The notes under the pieces are model-generated. The model was not told the origin of the DNA. It saw nothing but the letters and a program-made list of their open reading frames with translations, and did no database searches. From Certhia americana (taxonomy: Eukaryota; Chordata; Aves; Passeriformes; Certhiidae): a stretch of DNA of 64,000 nt. Positions within the stretch are counted from its first letter, which is position 1, and each line of letters begins with the position of its first letter. Below, in pieces: positions 51,781-64,000 of this stretch. The stretch lies in assembly GCA_018697195.1 (NCBI GenBank), contig CM031878.1, positions 66,476,537 through 66,540,536 on the forward strand, in the 5' to 3' direction. Position numbers and translations under genes: made by a program.

Positions 51781-54317
51781 TATCAAATGATATTGACTGT
51801 GTTTACTTTTCTTTGCAAATTGAATATTAACAGTGACTTTATTTCTGAATGTCTGACTTGTGATTTCATGCCTTCAACAAGCTGATGCATTTCCAAAAGA
51901 GCACAAACTGAGCACTTCATTGCAAATGATATATTTATTGTTTGTAGTTCATCTTTCTGTTTGCATGTTGTTAACAACATGCAGATGGATTAAAATGCAT
52001 GTTTTGTTCACTATTTAAAAAATTCCGAATTATTTTGATATAATGAGAAAGAGCAGTGTATGTATTTGCTAGGTAAAATGTGTGATTGCTTACCTTTGTC
52101 ATGAAATGCTGTTTCATGGAGTTGTAATTGTAACATTTCCAGGCAAGAATGAGAGAATGGCCATGAGAACATTTTGAATAAAGCATGTTGCATTGGCACT
52201 TTCACTGTGACATAGCAATGAAGGAAATAATTTGCAGATTGTACTAAAGAATGTGTGATAGGTGGGTACTGTAACAAATAATCTTTTTTTCTCCAAAATT
52301 TCTCTATTTTCTTTATTTTTTTCTACATATATTATTTAAAGTCCAGTGCAAAGCCTTTTCACACAGATCTGTTCCATAAAGGAGCTTATTTTTGTATATG
52401 TGTATTCCTTTACATAAAGGAGCTGGGGATTTTTTTCTCCAGTGCTTGTTTGTTTGATTGATTGATTTTTGTTTTGGTTTTTTTCATGGTGACTTGATGT
52501 AAAAAGTCATTATTTGGTGAAATGGATTACGTGTACCTTGAGGATATCTCAGCCGTACATCATCCATGTAGGCAGAAGAATAAAAATATCCATTAGAATG
52601 GGTATAGCTGTAATTGCTAACTCAAAACACCCCACAACATATCATCATCTTTAATGCAGTTGTTATAAGTTACAAGGACTCTCATGTTCTTATCATTTGC
52701 TGTAAATTCAGTTTTGGTCACGAGTTGAATGTAGTATAAATATCTGTATATATTTTGTAAACACCTGATAATATTAACAGAAATAACTTCAAATTCACAA
52801 AATGCATGCATTGATCTGTGCTTGTATAGATAAATAAATAATTCTGAGAAGCCCCTTGACAGAGGTAAACATCAAGTACAAATGCAGCAGCACAGTAAAG
52901 CATCAGAATAAAAATTATGGTACACAGTAGAAACTATGAACTGAATATATGCAGAAAACACCATTGTAGTCCTTATTCTGGGCTCTTGAGGTTCTGCTTG
53001 TGTCAGGAAGGAAAAGCAACAGAACTTTTAGTACCTCCCATTTGTCATGCTTCTCTCTGAGGTGCGTTGCAAAAACACAGTGCATCCTAATTGCACCATA
53101 AAAAGGGAATTATTTATAAAAGGGAAAGCTAGACCCTATGGACTGTGAGCCATTCACATCCAGACTATAAAACAAACCAAATTAATCTAAGAATTCCAAA
53201 GGGAGCTATATATTTTAACCAAAGTAGGGGAAGAAAAGAACCCCACAACTGTTTGATATAAAACGTGCAGCACCATGCTAAGCAAATGGTTTGCTACTGA
53301 ATAGCAGTTTCTAATTTATGAGGCAATGAGTAAGTGGCAATTAGACATAAAATTCAATATTTATATTTTGCTAGAATCTGAGTATAAATTGGTATCACTA
53401 TGTGTTTCATTATTTTCTACCAGCTCGTTCAGAAACAATATCAAGCCAAGTCTTCTGTTCTAAAATAATATAGAAGCGGCCCCAAGTTTTTGCTGGGATC
53501 AAAAGAAATAGATAGCCTTATATTTAGAGATGTGAGGTCTCTTTTTTCTTTTACTTTTATAAAAAGGTATTTTCTGCCAAATTCCTGCTACTGAGAGATA
53601 ACTCTTAGTACTGCAGTTTACAGTGTAATTTACTAACTTCTAAGAAGTTGTGCCTGACTTACACTAGTCAGGTGGGACAATTAACTGGTCTGTTTAATTT
53701 TACTTCTTTTTGCTTTCAGTAACACCCCAGGAGGAAGCAAGGATCATTTATCCCAGCTACACTTCCTTGCTCTCACTGTAAGTGCACAGCTATCATTTAC
53801 TGTCTGTAACCCTGTAACTAGGTGGGAGGCAGGGTGTAACTCTGTCACTCCTCTGTAGAGGAACAGTCGTGGCAGGCAGCAGAATTTTGCCAGTTTCTGC
53901 TCAGTTGCTCTCCTGTGAACGGCAGAAAACTCCTCCAGCAAAGGAGAGAGAAACTGGGGCAGAAAGGACTTGGGTAAAGGGCTTGAGAGGGGGGAGAAGC
54001 AGCTTTTGCTCTTTCATCTCCTACAGAGTAAGCCTTGCAGACAGTTATATATAATTTCAGGAAATGGAATTGGACCAACTGTCCAGTCCTGGCCATAACC
54101 GCTGACTGTTGTGTCTGAGTTTTAAGTAGTCACTTTTCTTTCTGTCATAATTTTAAATACAAATCTTGCTCTGGCAATGTTTTGTCAGGAACATACTTTA
54201 GGCATAATTTTTTACCAGATATAGCTTTAGTCAAAAATCGCAGAAAAATAGCATCCTTTGAGTTCTGGTTCCTTCACCTGGAATCAGAATATTATCTGCT
54301 GTACTTTATAATATATT
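51781..54317. other. AT-rich unique sequence, no gene seen
   Basis: Contains a T/G-rich tract at 52448-52488 and a high-complexity AT-rich part at 53030-53560, which includes a MEF2-like ttatttataa at 53110-53119. No mobile element or coding region is recognised. Confidence 0.6.
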
Positions 54318-54430
54318 CATGGAATCACAGGCAGGCTAATGTCAGAAGGGAGTTCTGGAGGTCATCTGGTCTAACCCCTGCTCAAGCACATGTTTATCCT
54401 AAGACAGGGTCTAATGGCCACGGAAACAAG
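54318..54430 (-). mobile_element. CR1 LINE 3' tail fragment
   Basis: The sequence 'gttctggaggtcatctggtc' followed by 'taacccctgctcaag', preceded by 'catggaatcacag', is the antisense form of a CR1 3' terminus. Beyond about 54400 the match fades ('ctaagacagggtctaatggcc'), so the right boundary is uncertain. It is either a very short insertion or the end of a longer, highly decayed element. Confidence 0.7.
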
Positions 54431-54970
54431 AATCCTTTTCTCCAACACCAGCTCCACGACCAAAGGCTGACATACATTATCAGAGGCCTTCTCCTCTCTT
54501 CATGCTGGCAGGGGGGAAGAGAACCCTGGGTCCCCATGTCCCTGACCGCCACCCCAAAGCTCTGTAGTCACTCTGGATACTCTCCAGGTTTCCTAGCACA
54601 GTCTTTGGTGTCTACATTTAAGAATACCATGTAGTCAGGGGGTCAGGCAGGCTTTGGCAGTCTCCCCCCAACACCCAGATCCAGGTCCCCAGCAGGCAGC
54701 AAACTTCTGCTCCAGCAGGTCAGGCTGGCAGGTGGTGCTGCTGTCCCCTGCAGCAGAGAGCCACCTGCTGCTGCCACTGCTGTCTTGTGGTGGCCTTGTG
54801 CAGGTCAGGGTCAGTTGGCCCAAACCTCACTTGAAAGCATGGCCAGGTTTCCTCAGCCTTGAGGGCAATGCACCCATGTTGCATCTTCTGTCCTGGCAGG
54901 GACAGCTGCTCCAACAGCTGCTGGGCAATATGCCCTGTGGCACATCACTACCATGCCCAAGAATATTTAG
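54431..54970. other. GC-rich block of unknown origin next to a CR1 tail
   Basis: This is the most GC-rich stretch of the window, set between AT-rich flanks. It is rich in CTGCTG, CAGCAG and CCAGG, with almost no CpG. Open frames of about 62-108 codons exist on both strands without recognisable domains. Depletion of CpG argues against an active CpG island and for an old methylated repeat (for example an LTR or the body of the CR1 to its left). I cannot name it. Confidence 0.5.
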
Positions 54971-55429
54971 GCTTGTTTGAACTCAGAAAAGGACCCCTTC
55001 TTCTGTCCAAATTGCTGGCTTTGTTTGCTGTGATCTGAGCCTGACCTTTATTAAAGCTTCTCCGCAGCACCAGATAAATATGTTCTTGATCCTTCCTTAC
55101 TGTGGAGGGCCTGCTACAAAAGCTCCCAGCACCCTCAGCTGTGGGCAGCTGGTCAAGGTTTGAGGCTCCATTTCCTGTATCTGCTAGTTCAGACTGATAG
55201 CTGTCTCATTAGGTGGATATTCCTATTTGTTTAGAGCTTTTATATATCATTAAAGATAAAAGTTCTTCAAATTATAGTACTGTTATAGATGTGATCTCTG
55301 TGTTACTGATTAGTCTCCTTCCTGAAACCCTCAGAAGACTAATTGCTGCTCACTGCTCTCTGTATGTTCTTCCATGTGTTCACCCCAGATGGCCAATTGA
55401 TCTAATTTGATGTCTGAGGCAGCCATAGC

Positions 55430-55720
55430 TTCTCATGGCCTGGCAGATATTAATGTTTCACAGTAGCACGATTACAGATCCCTCCTTTCTGGATTGTATT
55501 TCAGCTCCAGGGGAAGGCAGACAGATCCTGCTGCCCAGCCCAAGGCGAAGACTGATGTGTGCAGCCACTGACAGCGGGCGCTTTGTCTGCAGGGAGGGGG
55601 GAACCATGCTGCTTTTCATTGATGCTACTCTTCCTCATTGTGAGAAGAAAGGGTTCAGACCTTTTAATAAACATTTGGATTTAAAAACCTGCTACTTGTG
55701 ATTGAAGTCTTGGCTCTGAT
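55430..55720. promoter_or_regulatory. Candidate conserved non-coding element
   Basis: A moderate-GC, high-complexity stretch retaining CpGs (near 55544, 55575 and 55579) inside AT-rich DNA. An 88-codon open frame on the + strand (55435-55701) lacks any family resemblance. It is similar in texture to 14900-15180. It could be an enhancer, an exon of an unrecognised transcript, or chance. Confidence 0.25.
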
Positions 55721-57539
55721 TATACAAGTTTTACATCAGCTTTTAAGTTATAGAGGGTTATTTATGATGAATCCCAGCTGAGGGCTAATGACAATAAAGG
55801 ATTTTGGTTCTTGATTTTTCTAAAGACTGCTCAGATTGGTAAAAATATTTAAATAATACTTCACAGATGTTGCTTTTCAAAAAGGCAAGCCAGTTGCTTG
55901 TGTATGGAAACATCAATTAGAACTAATTTTGTGTGTAACCCACTGTATAAAAACCTTTGTTTCTTTTGCTGCAAAGTGTATTCCTTCTGGAGATCAAATT
56001 TCCCCCCAAAATGCTGCTACAGGTAATGTTCATATCTTTTATCTTTAATTGCTGCTTCAAGTGGCAACTGCATTGGACAGAACCCAAATGTCCTTTGAAA
56101 CAGATTAAAGTTTAATTGTATAGGGAAGAATAGAATTAATAAATGCCCAGCTGTGTTTCTTGATCTCTTTTCTGGCTTGTAAGTTAGAAGAAGATAAAAA
56201 GAGGCAATCACTCTTTAAGCATATAATTAATTTAAATATTAGAATAACTTAGCATTCATGAATGCCTCTCTGTTTTATCTCCTCATCTTACATCTTTGTT
56301 TATCTTATTAAAAATGTGCACAGTCTGTTGATTTCATCTATGTCCAGTGTGTCACTGAAAAGGAAAGAAAATAATTTTAGTTTTGCCATTAGTAAAAAAA
56401 AAATGTGCTGAAATTTGTATACTGGCATTTGCTTTTCTGGACAAAGGCCTTTTGATTTTTAGGGAAAATATCAGTGGCTAATGATATCTCACTTGTTTTA
56501 TTTACACTGGTAATGATTTCTTCATTAGTCAGAACAAATGATAAATTTCCCCTAGCTGCAGCACACTGTTGTGCTTTCTCAACCAGCCATTTTAATTTTC
56601 AAGTTTACAACCAGTCAGAAATAATCCAATAGGGATGATCAAAGCTCATTTGAAATAGTCTTTGCCTCCAAAATGATGAGCTGAACTGGTCTGAAGAAAG
56701 TGGAAATATATTTGTACTGTAATCTGTTACTTCAGGTGCCACCTGGTTGTCACTCTGCATGCTGACCCATACTTGGTTCTTCCCTGTGCTGCTGACCTTG
56801 ACCTCTTTATCCACTTTGTCAAGGCAAGATAGAGATCCAGGAGAGCCTGTCCTACACACCATGGGTCGGTGAGAGGAGGATTCACCAGCCTCCTCAGCAG
56901 GGTTTGGGAGTTACTGTGACAAAGCCCCTTTCCCATTTAGCATTTCAATTGTGGCAAGGCAGGGTACACAATACACTTTTATTCTTGAGCATGGACACAG
57001 CCACTGTGATTTTGTTTGGCTTGGTCTGCTGGGACACATTGGGAAAAAAACCTTTGACTCCCTGCATGACAGTGTGCCCTGGACCTGAAACTATTAGAGA
57101 TTAACCAGTATCAATAATTACCAAGGAATTCTGTGATTTCAGGTTTTCTAGTTTTGCAGAGAAACTTTTCAGATCCAGGCTGTAATTGTGGCACCACAGA
57201 TAGTGCTTTGCAAATTCACATTGTTTCTGAATTTTATCACAAGCATCACAGCAATTCTATGAAGCCCAGTATTAGAACAGGTGCTGCAGGGAGGAGGTAG
57301 AGACTCTGCAGCTACTTCATGAAATAAAGATGCTAATGCATGGGTCTGACCTGGGTTTTAACTAACCTGGGGCTGCCAACACAATCTGCAGTGTGGGTTG
57401 CCAACCTATCTCATCTTGGAAATTCTGTTACCTTCAGCAGAGGCTTTTAAGTACACAAAATAAAAAAAATCCCCATCAGGATGAATTTCACATTTGTGCA
57501 TAAACATACATATGTGTCTGCATGCATAAATTGTATGTA

Positions 57540-57623
57540 TGCATGTGTGTGTGTATATATATTAATTATATTATATTATAATTTCTATTTTATTATTATT
57601 TTTATATTATTATTATTATTATA
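57540..57623. repeat. AT-rich microsatellite cluster (TG, TA, TTA units)
   Basis: A short TG run passes into TA, then into irregular TTA/ATT units. Confidence 0.88.
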
Positions 57624-59851
57624 TAAATCTGTGTGCATTTCCCTTAGAAAAAAGTCATCCTCTTTGTGGCCTGTTAGTTGGGTCACACAGTTCAAATTAA
57701 AAGACAAGTTCAAGTCCTTGCCCTGAACCAGACAGATTGTTTGCAGGGTAATGATATTGTGTTCCTGCAATTTCACAGTTTTCCTCCCAGTGTAAGAACC
57801 AGACCAGGTCATTCAGGAAGATGTGGAGGCTTCTGTGCACAGCGTGCATGCAGAGTAAACACTGCTCTCCACTAAATTCTGCAATATTGCCCTTGTTAGT
57901 TCTGCCTCTCTACATGGAAATAAACAATACTCTTTTCTTTTAAACTGCATACTTACAGCTATATTTTATACCTTACAGTACCTCGCGGTATCCTTATAAA
58001 AGGATATAAAGATATTGCTTTTTTCATAAACCAAATTTAATTTCTTTTTGTTTGTAAGACAATACTACATATCCTTTTCTAACAAGAACAGTGTGATTCA
58101 TGGGCAAAGAGATAATTTGATATCTTCTGCTAGCAGGCTGGGTATGATTTTTCTTGTTTGCACTGTTTTGAGTCCAAACTTTTAACAGTATTTTTCTCTG
58201 TGCAGAATTATTTGCAAAATTATTTTTGTAGCTTATACACTTCAGCTGATTCTAATAAGAATAATCATAGAAAATTGTATTTATTTCCTCATGGTAATTC
58301 CTCCAATATCAAAAAGAGGTGCTTCCCACTCCCACTCTCCATGTGAAAAAATACAAACAAACAAAATGGAAAGATGAATTCTCACTTTACAATGCCAGTT
58401 TTATATTTTTGTAAACTGTACTCTTTAGTGATGCCAATGGGAAAAAAGAATGCCATTCAGATTGTTGTTTTAAGATTTTTTTTTCACTAAGAGAATAAAT
58501 ATTCTGTATTTACTTCTACCCATCTGCTTTTGGTTTAGGCAGTCTCTTTTTCTGTTTCTCACATTCTGAGTGGGCTTTTAGTATGAATTTGTTAAGTGCA
58601 GGCAGAAATAAATAGTTGATTTGTAAGTAAAATGTTATCTTACAGCTTAATCTGTTATTCCAACACACAAAAAAAAAATCCATCCTCTCCTACATTGCCA
58701 AATCTGTAAAGACTTATTGCAGAATAGTCTGTATAAAGAAAGGTTTGTAAATTGAGCAGTATGGTAAAACAGCACCTTCTGACACTAGCAAAAACCACAG
58801 CAATGTTTTGTTTGTGCAATAGTAATGACTTAATGCAGCAATTGCACTAAGCTGCTCAGGTGGTTTCAGCAAGTCCTGGAGTTTGCAATCTTTAACCAAG
58901 AGTTTTGCAATTTCTGTGAGTTAAATGTTTCACAGTAAAGATCCTTGATAATGTCTGAGCATTAACAACACACAATCCATTCCAATGTCAGGTATAAGCA
59001 ATAGAAGAGGGTATGGCTGGTGAAGGCTGGGCAAAATGCTCATATTTTTCTCTGGAAAGTTTGGCAAAGCTAAAGGATAAAATGATGTTTGACAAAAATC
59101 TGTCTTTTCTAAGCAACCAAATCTTATTTTTATAATGTTTTGTGGTTTTCATTAAATGGAAGCTCTTTTCTGTACCACTCACTGTCCTTGTGATGGACAG
59201 CTGGACAAGAGGATTTACATGGCCAGGTGGCACCACAAGAAGTATGCACTGTCAGACTTCTATAAGAAACAATAGGGCCATACCATAATGAATGAGTACT
59301 TGTACAGCAGTTCTGTGCAAGAATCACAAACATTTTGGGGTGCTGGTACCTATTAGTCAACCTATGGAAGAAATCAATCATGAATAAAATATGTGGATGA
59401 ATAGTGGACAGTGGGAATTCTCAGCCAAGACTTGTGGCAAGGCTGAACTGTGATCTCAAAGGAGTGGTGGCATGCATAAACATAAATTTAGAGTTATCCT
59501 TGTCTCAGAGCCTTGATATAAAATAGAAAAGAAGTTCAGTGGGGGATCCAGCTTGTTTTGTCTATTTCAAAATTGCTCAACTTTGGGCTGCTGTTATGTG
59601 AAAAATGATGTTTGAAATGTCAGGCATTTAAAATGTTGCAGAACAAAAATGTAGAATCTATGAACTATGATTAATAACTGGAACTTCATTTACTTATTTA
59701 AGGTCAAAGGTAATCAGAACTAAAGAACCAATTGTATTTACAGGACAAAAAATGAGATAACATGCCTGTTTTTATGAAAAGAGATTTAATTCCTTGAATT
59801 GCCACTAGCAATTCAGTCAGCAGAGTCAGTCAGCATACATAATTTGAAAGG

Positions 59852-59876
59852 GGGTGGTGGTGGTGGTGGTGGTGGA
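59852..59876. repeat. (GGT)n microsatellite
   Basis: About eight GGT units on the + strand, an isolated G-rich tract in AT-rich DNA. Confidence 0.93.
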
Positions 59877-62800
59877 GGCTTTTCAAAAGCAAAAACAAAA
59901 CCTGTGGAGACTCTTCATAACAAGTTCATTATTATCTCTGTGAAAAGAATTAGCATTTGGTGATATCCAACTAGTATTTTACAGTAAAGCAAATCTGAGG
60001 GATTAACAGCCCCTTTCTTCTTCACATTCACAGGAGGATATTTCTAATAAATGCTTCTAAAAAGAATTAACTTTGAAAACTTACAGAGGAAATTGAATAA
60101 GATTTTCTTCTGAGGTTCCTCAGAGCTTCATTATACTGATGTGACCAAGCTGCTATAAATCCACAGATTGCTAAATATTTCACTAGTTTTATATTTAATT
60201 TTTATTGCAACATTTTGTATATAATTGTACATTTTCTTTCTGTGTGTGGACTCTCTCTCTATGCTGCTAAAATCTAATTTTCTTTTTTCAGCAAAAACTT
60301 GACAGGGAAGCTTGTGCAGTCTCAATATCTTTGTACAGAATTTGTTTCTTAGATTTTCAGCCCTGCTTGCACAATTTCAGTGAATCTGAGTTGATACAAA
60401 TTGCATTACAAGAAGGTGTACTTCAGTGTGTCTAATTTCTTATACATGTTCTTTACCCACCTGGTGAGCAGTGAATTTCTTAAGTTTTGTTGAATCGCTT
60501 AAAATATGAGTAATGCTACCTACTACTGGCACTTTAGGCCCCATCCTATTTATTTATGGAATATTGTATTTCAGAAAAGAATGCATTTCAGTTGTATAGA
60601 TGTGTATGCACTATTGAAGGATTATGGCATCTGCCATTATTGTGTTACTATAGCACTTAAAAATGCTGGTGAGGGATTTGAACTCTCTTGTGCCCAGCAC
60701 TTTGCAGCTTCAGAATACAATACTGATTTTCCACAAAGCTACATCCTAGGTGTGCTTCACTCTTAGGCAGAAGGCATTAATATAAATAATGTTATCTGAT
60801 ATTACTAGTGCTAACACTGTCATTTTGTCCAAGTCACAAAGTTCTCATTATGGCTTATCATTCTGAGAAATTCCTTCCCTGTAATTCACATGGGTCCTTT
60901 GAAAGCATGGTTTTCAAAATCTTTGTTTTAAATGGTGAGTAAAGGGACCTGAAATGTTCATCCTTTTCATTAAAGATGTCATTGTTTAGAATTATGCAGG
61001 TAAAGGAAAGCTGAAGGCCTGGACTCAGATTGTAGCACTTCATAAAAGAGGTGAAGAGCAAAGTGTTTTGCCTTGTCAGCAAGGAACTGTTTTTTAAAGC
61101 CCCTGGAGGTGCCATTGTGTAGGTTAATTAACTCCTTATTTAAGGCCTGAATATTGTTTTAGCACCAAAAACCTGCTAAAAAAAAAGTCTGTTTTATAGC
61201 AGATTGCTAAAACTGAATTCTAATTTATATTTTTTGTTCTTTCTGAAGAACTGTCCTAAGAGAGTTTATGTAATAATGAATTGCTTTCTTATTTTTATCA
61301 AGCCTTTCAGCAGGAACTAATAATAGATGTAACAGGTCATTCTGCCCTTTTGCAGAGAATAGGAAGAACTCAGAGTTTCCTGTTCAGTACACTATGCATT
61401 GTCAAGCATCTTGTACTGCTGTATCCTTGTTAAAAAGAAAAACATTTTCTAAAGAGGTTTTGTCGCTTCTTACAATAACATAAACCTAGAGCAACTGAAA
61501 GAACTGGAGTTGCTGAAATAGTTTCTTGTGGAAAAAAATTCCATCCAAAGTGTTCTGGCCTGGTTTCTTCAATGTGTTTGTGGAAAACATTCCAGTGAAT
61601 TTTCTGCTTTGATTTTTCTATTACATATTATGCTATGAGATGCTGAAGTCAACTTTACTGAAATATTTTCAACATTGTTGATGAAGAAGCAATACCGAAT
61701 TTTAAAAGTGGTACATGATAGACTGTACCTGTGACTCAAATGTTCAGTATTCTATGTGACTCAAATTTCTTTAAACAGTGCTACACTGAAAGCATGGGGT
61801 GGTGCTTCTGTCTTCACATTCCCTCTTTTCACTCAACACTGCTTTGATCATAGTTGTTAAAACAGCAATTCTGACCTGCTCTAATTTTCTAAGTAACTTG
61901 AGTAGCTGGTCTCATTGCTACCTTTAATGCTCTTAGAGAGACAGAACCTTTGCTGCACCAGAGCTTTGCCTTCCTGTAATTCAAAGGTGTTACTATGGCT
62001 GTGAAAACAGACTTGAGTTATTTTTAAATCAATTATGTTGGGCTCAGTTAGAAGGTAAGTTTGTTAAACAGGGCAGGCTCTATAGACATCCCAGAGCACA
62101 GTGTTAAAGCAATTAACTTCCAGCAAAGTTCATTAGCTTGGGTTGGCAGTGCATATCTCAGCAAGGCAGACTGGCCTGGCCAGTTCTGTGCTGAAGCAAG
62201 ATGCTGGTTTCTGGTCTGGTTTATGTGAGCTGATACAGAGGGAGTGTGCAGGAAAAAAACAATTAGGTTTGTCTTGGCCCACTTTTGTGCTGTATAAGCA
62301 ATGTTTGCTTGCCATGTTGGTTTAAATGGTAAAATAGCTCATTTCTGTTGAGATAAGTGTAGCTGAGATAAGTTACAAAACCCTGTAAATTAATGTTCAG
62401 TATAAATAATTTTTTTACCTAGTTGACCCTGAAAGTTATAAATGCAAACCACATTCTTGTCCCAGACATCAATCCAGGTTTTAAATCCTCAGCATTCTGC
62501 TTCCTTTTGCCCAGCCATAGAAATGGTTTCTCTTGTCAGAGATATGTATTTTATGACCAATTTATTTTCTATACAAATATATTTGCAGGAAAGCATTCTG
62601 TATTGCAGAAAAATGTTTTCTATATTCAGGAACATTATTTTGTTCTAAACTGAAAAGTTCTCTGCAAAAAATGTACGTTTCAGTATTTAATTTGTTCAAT
62701 AGTTAATTTTAAATTTTTCTTTCAGTATTTAATTTATATTTCAACATTTTTTTTTGAAAATTAGTACTTTGTCTAATTTGCTTACTCAAGTTTTCATATT

Positions 62801-63238
62801 TTATAATAAAACTGTCCAAAACTGTTTTAGAGATGATTAGGTGAATCACTGAATTTTGTTAGTCAGGTTGTTATAGCTTGTCTTGGCCAAGTTACAAATA
62901 AAGTTTTTACAAGTAAAATACTTTTATATGCATCCTTCTTGTTTTCAGTTCTTTTTTATTTCTTCCTCTCTAAATTCCTCTTTGTAAATTCCTCTTTTTT
63001 GACCTTGGGACAGATCAAATTGTGCCTAGTTGACCTCAGTTGTTCTATAAACTTGCTATGTACTTTTAGCTCAAATTCTACTGTGCAGATTAGAGATGCA
63101 CTATTTTCTTGTCTCTGAGGCGTGGTGAGGGTATATTCCATGTTATCTTCCAAAAGTCTGCCATAGTTGGAGACATATCAATGTTGAAAACAAGGGAGAG
63201 TAACCACCAGAATGTAGGTTTGGGATTACCTTTTGTAG

Positions 63239-63352
63239 AAATAATGAGGTCCATTGATTCCTGCGAAATGCCTCCAGGCAGTAAAGGCACCTCCCTGCTT
63301 TCTACCGATGCTGCTGAGGTGAGCTCAGTGTCAACCACGGCCAGAAATTCAG
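63239..63352 (+). other. Weak candidate exon, symmetric phase 1-1
   Basis: An acceptor-like end (ttaccttttgtag, ending at 63238) precedes 114 bases that stay open in one frame and end before a donor-like gtgaaa at 63353. The frame reads Ser/Thr-rich (for example MPPGSKGTSLLSTDAAE near 63268-63318) and both ends would fall in the same codon phase, as in a cassette exon. A second donor-like gtgagc lies at 63319. CpGs are retained. However, the minus strand is open here too, and I recognise no protein family. It could equally be a conserved non-coding stretch. Confidence 0.15.
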
Positions 63353-63387
63353 GTGAAAGAACAAACACACTAGTTCATTACAGATAA

Positions 63388-64000
63388 TTCCCCCTGGCAA
63401 ACTTACAGTGCATCACCTAATTACTCACTTTCTTTATTCTCCACCAGGACTGTGTAAGCCTACAATATTTTAAAACCAAATAAAATGTCAGCCAGCTCCT
63501 ATGTACAGATAATCCCTCATATATTTTCTTGCAAAAATAATATAGTTTTTACTTTCCCTTCAATCTTTTGATTCTTGCCTTGTGGAAACATGTACAAACC
63601 TCTGTTATCAGCCATTTGTTCTGAAGCTAATATTTTGAAAGAACAAAACATAACAATGGTCATTGCTTTAAAATTGTTAGTTGCAGCTGACAGGTTTTAT
63701 GACAGATAAGCACACTTTAATACAATGTTGCATTTAGGAGAATAAATGAAGTTATAAAGTTATTCAGCATTTTGATTTCTGTACTGTTGGAAGATCAATC
63801 TGTTATTTTGTGGGGGTTTTTGGGTTTTTTTGTGTGAGGATCAGCATTAAATTCTTATACCTTGGTGATCATTGAATGTAGTGGTTAGTTTAAAGACTTA
63901 TGTAGCTTTCAGCAGTAAGGACATGGTACAGTTTAAAAGATGTTTCATACCATCCAGACTAAACACCACAAAAGAAAAAAAGAATGCAAATTCTGGGTGA
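63388..64000. other. AT-rich unique sequence, no gene seen
   Basis: Nothing recognised apart from a G/T-rich low-complexity tract at about 63807-63834. Confidence 0.65.

Larger units (their letters stand above)
55721..63100. other. AT-rich unique sequence, no gene seen
   Basis: No mobile element or gene is recognised. Simple repeats at 57540-57623 and 59852-59876 are listed separately. Open frames do not exceed 90 codons. Confidence 0.65.

Noticed and set aside
54182..54634. 150-codon open frame on the + strand, the longest in the window.
   Set aside because: It runs antisense through a CR1 3' tail into the GC-rich block, so it is a composite of unrelated sequence.
59130..59381. 83-codon minus-strand frame considered as a possible pseudogene.
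   Set aside because: I could not match it to any family, and an equally long frame overlaps it in a different phase.
1..64000. Search for CRISPR arrays, operons, phage or plasmid genes, tRNA and rRNA genes.
   Set aside because: Nothing of this kind is visible. The CR1 content and gene-poor AT-rich texture show vertebrate nuclear DNA. tRNA genes were only looked for by eye, so a degenerate one could be missed.

Overview
This window is vertebrate nuclear DNA, most likely from a bird. I see no convincing protein-coding gene, RNA gene, CRISPR array or prokaryotic-type operon in it. It is AT-rich throughout, and open frames are short, frequent on both strands and often overlap antisense to one another, which is the noise expected of non-coding DNA. 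The strongest taxonomic evidence is seven recognisable CR1 (chicken repeat 1) non-LTR retrotransposon pieces. They carry the sauropsid 3' signature: a stretch reading 'ggttggaagggacc...gatcatct' on the antisense side, and a tail of short 'attctatg'-like units. The low repeat density, with no obvious SINEs, fits a bird better than a turtle or crocodilian, but that last step is inference.

Layout: 1-7318 is unique-looking AT-rich DNA with a 100-N assembly gap (2601-2700) and stretches that resemble conserved non-coding DNA. A long antisense CR1 lies at 7319-8840. From 8841 to 23995 the DNA is mostly unique, with an 85-bp tandem duplication at 10736-10905. Two antisense CR1 copies sit side by side at 23996-26245. 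The second is notable because it keeps a decayed ORF1 (SGNH/esterase domain) and the start of ORF2. A strongly pyrimidine-rich stretch covers 27120-27760. Smaller CR1 pieces lie at 32235-32465 (+) and 35579-36203 (-). A sense-strand CR1 at 39447-40611 contains a 29-bp hairpin created by an inverted copy of its own 3' region. From 40612 to 54317 I see unique AT-rich DNA with microsatellites, including a (TG)n(GA)n compound tract at 51324-51397. A CR1 3' tail at about 54318-54430 adjoins an unclassified GC-rich block (to about 54970). The remainder is unique DNA, with one weak candidate exon on the + strand near 63239-63352.

As a whole the window reads as a gene desert or the inside of a very large intron. 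Five of the seven CR1 pieces are on the minus strand. If the window is intronic, that weakly favours a + strand host gene, because LINE copies in introns tend to lie antisense to the gene. No set of genes works together here. The most distinctive signals are structural scars in the retrotransposons. Calls of conserved non-coding sequence are impressions from sequence texture and need an alignment to confirm.
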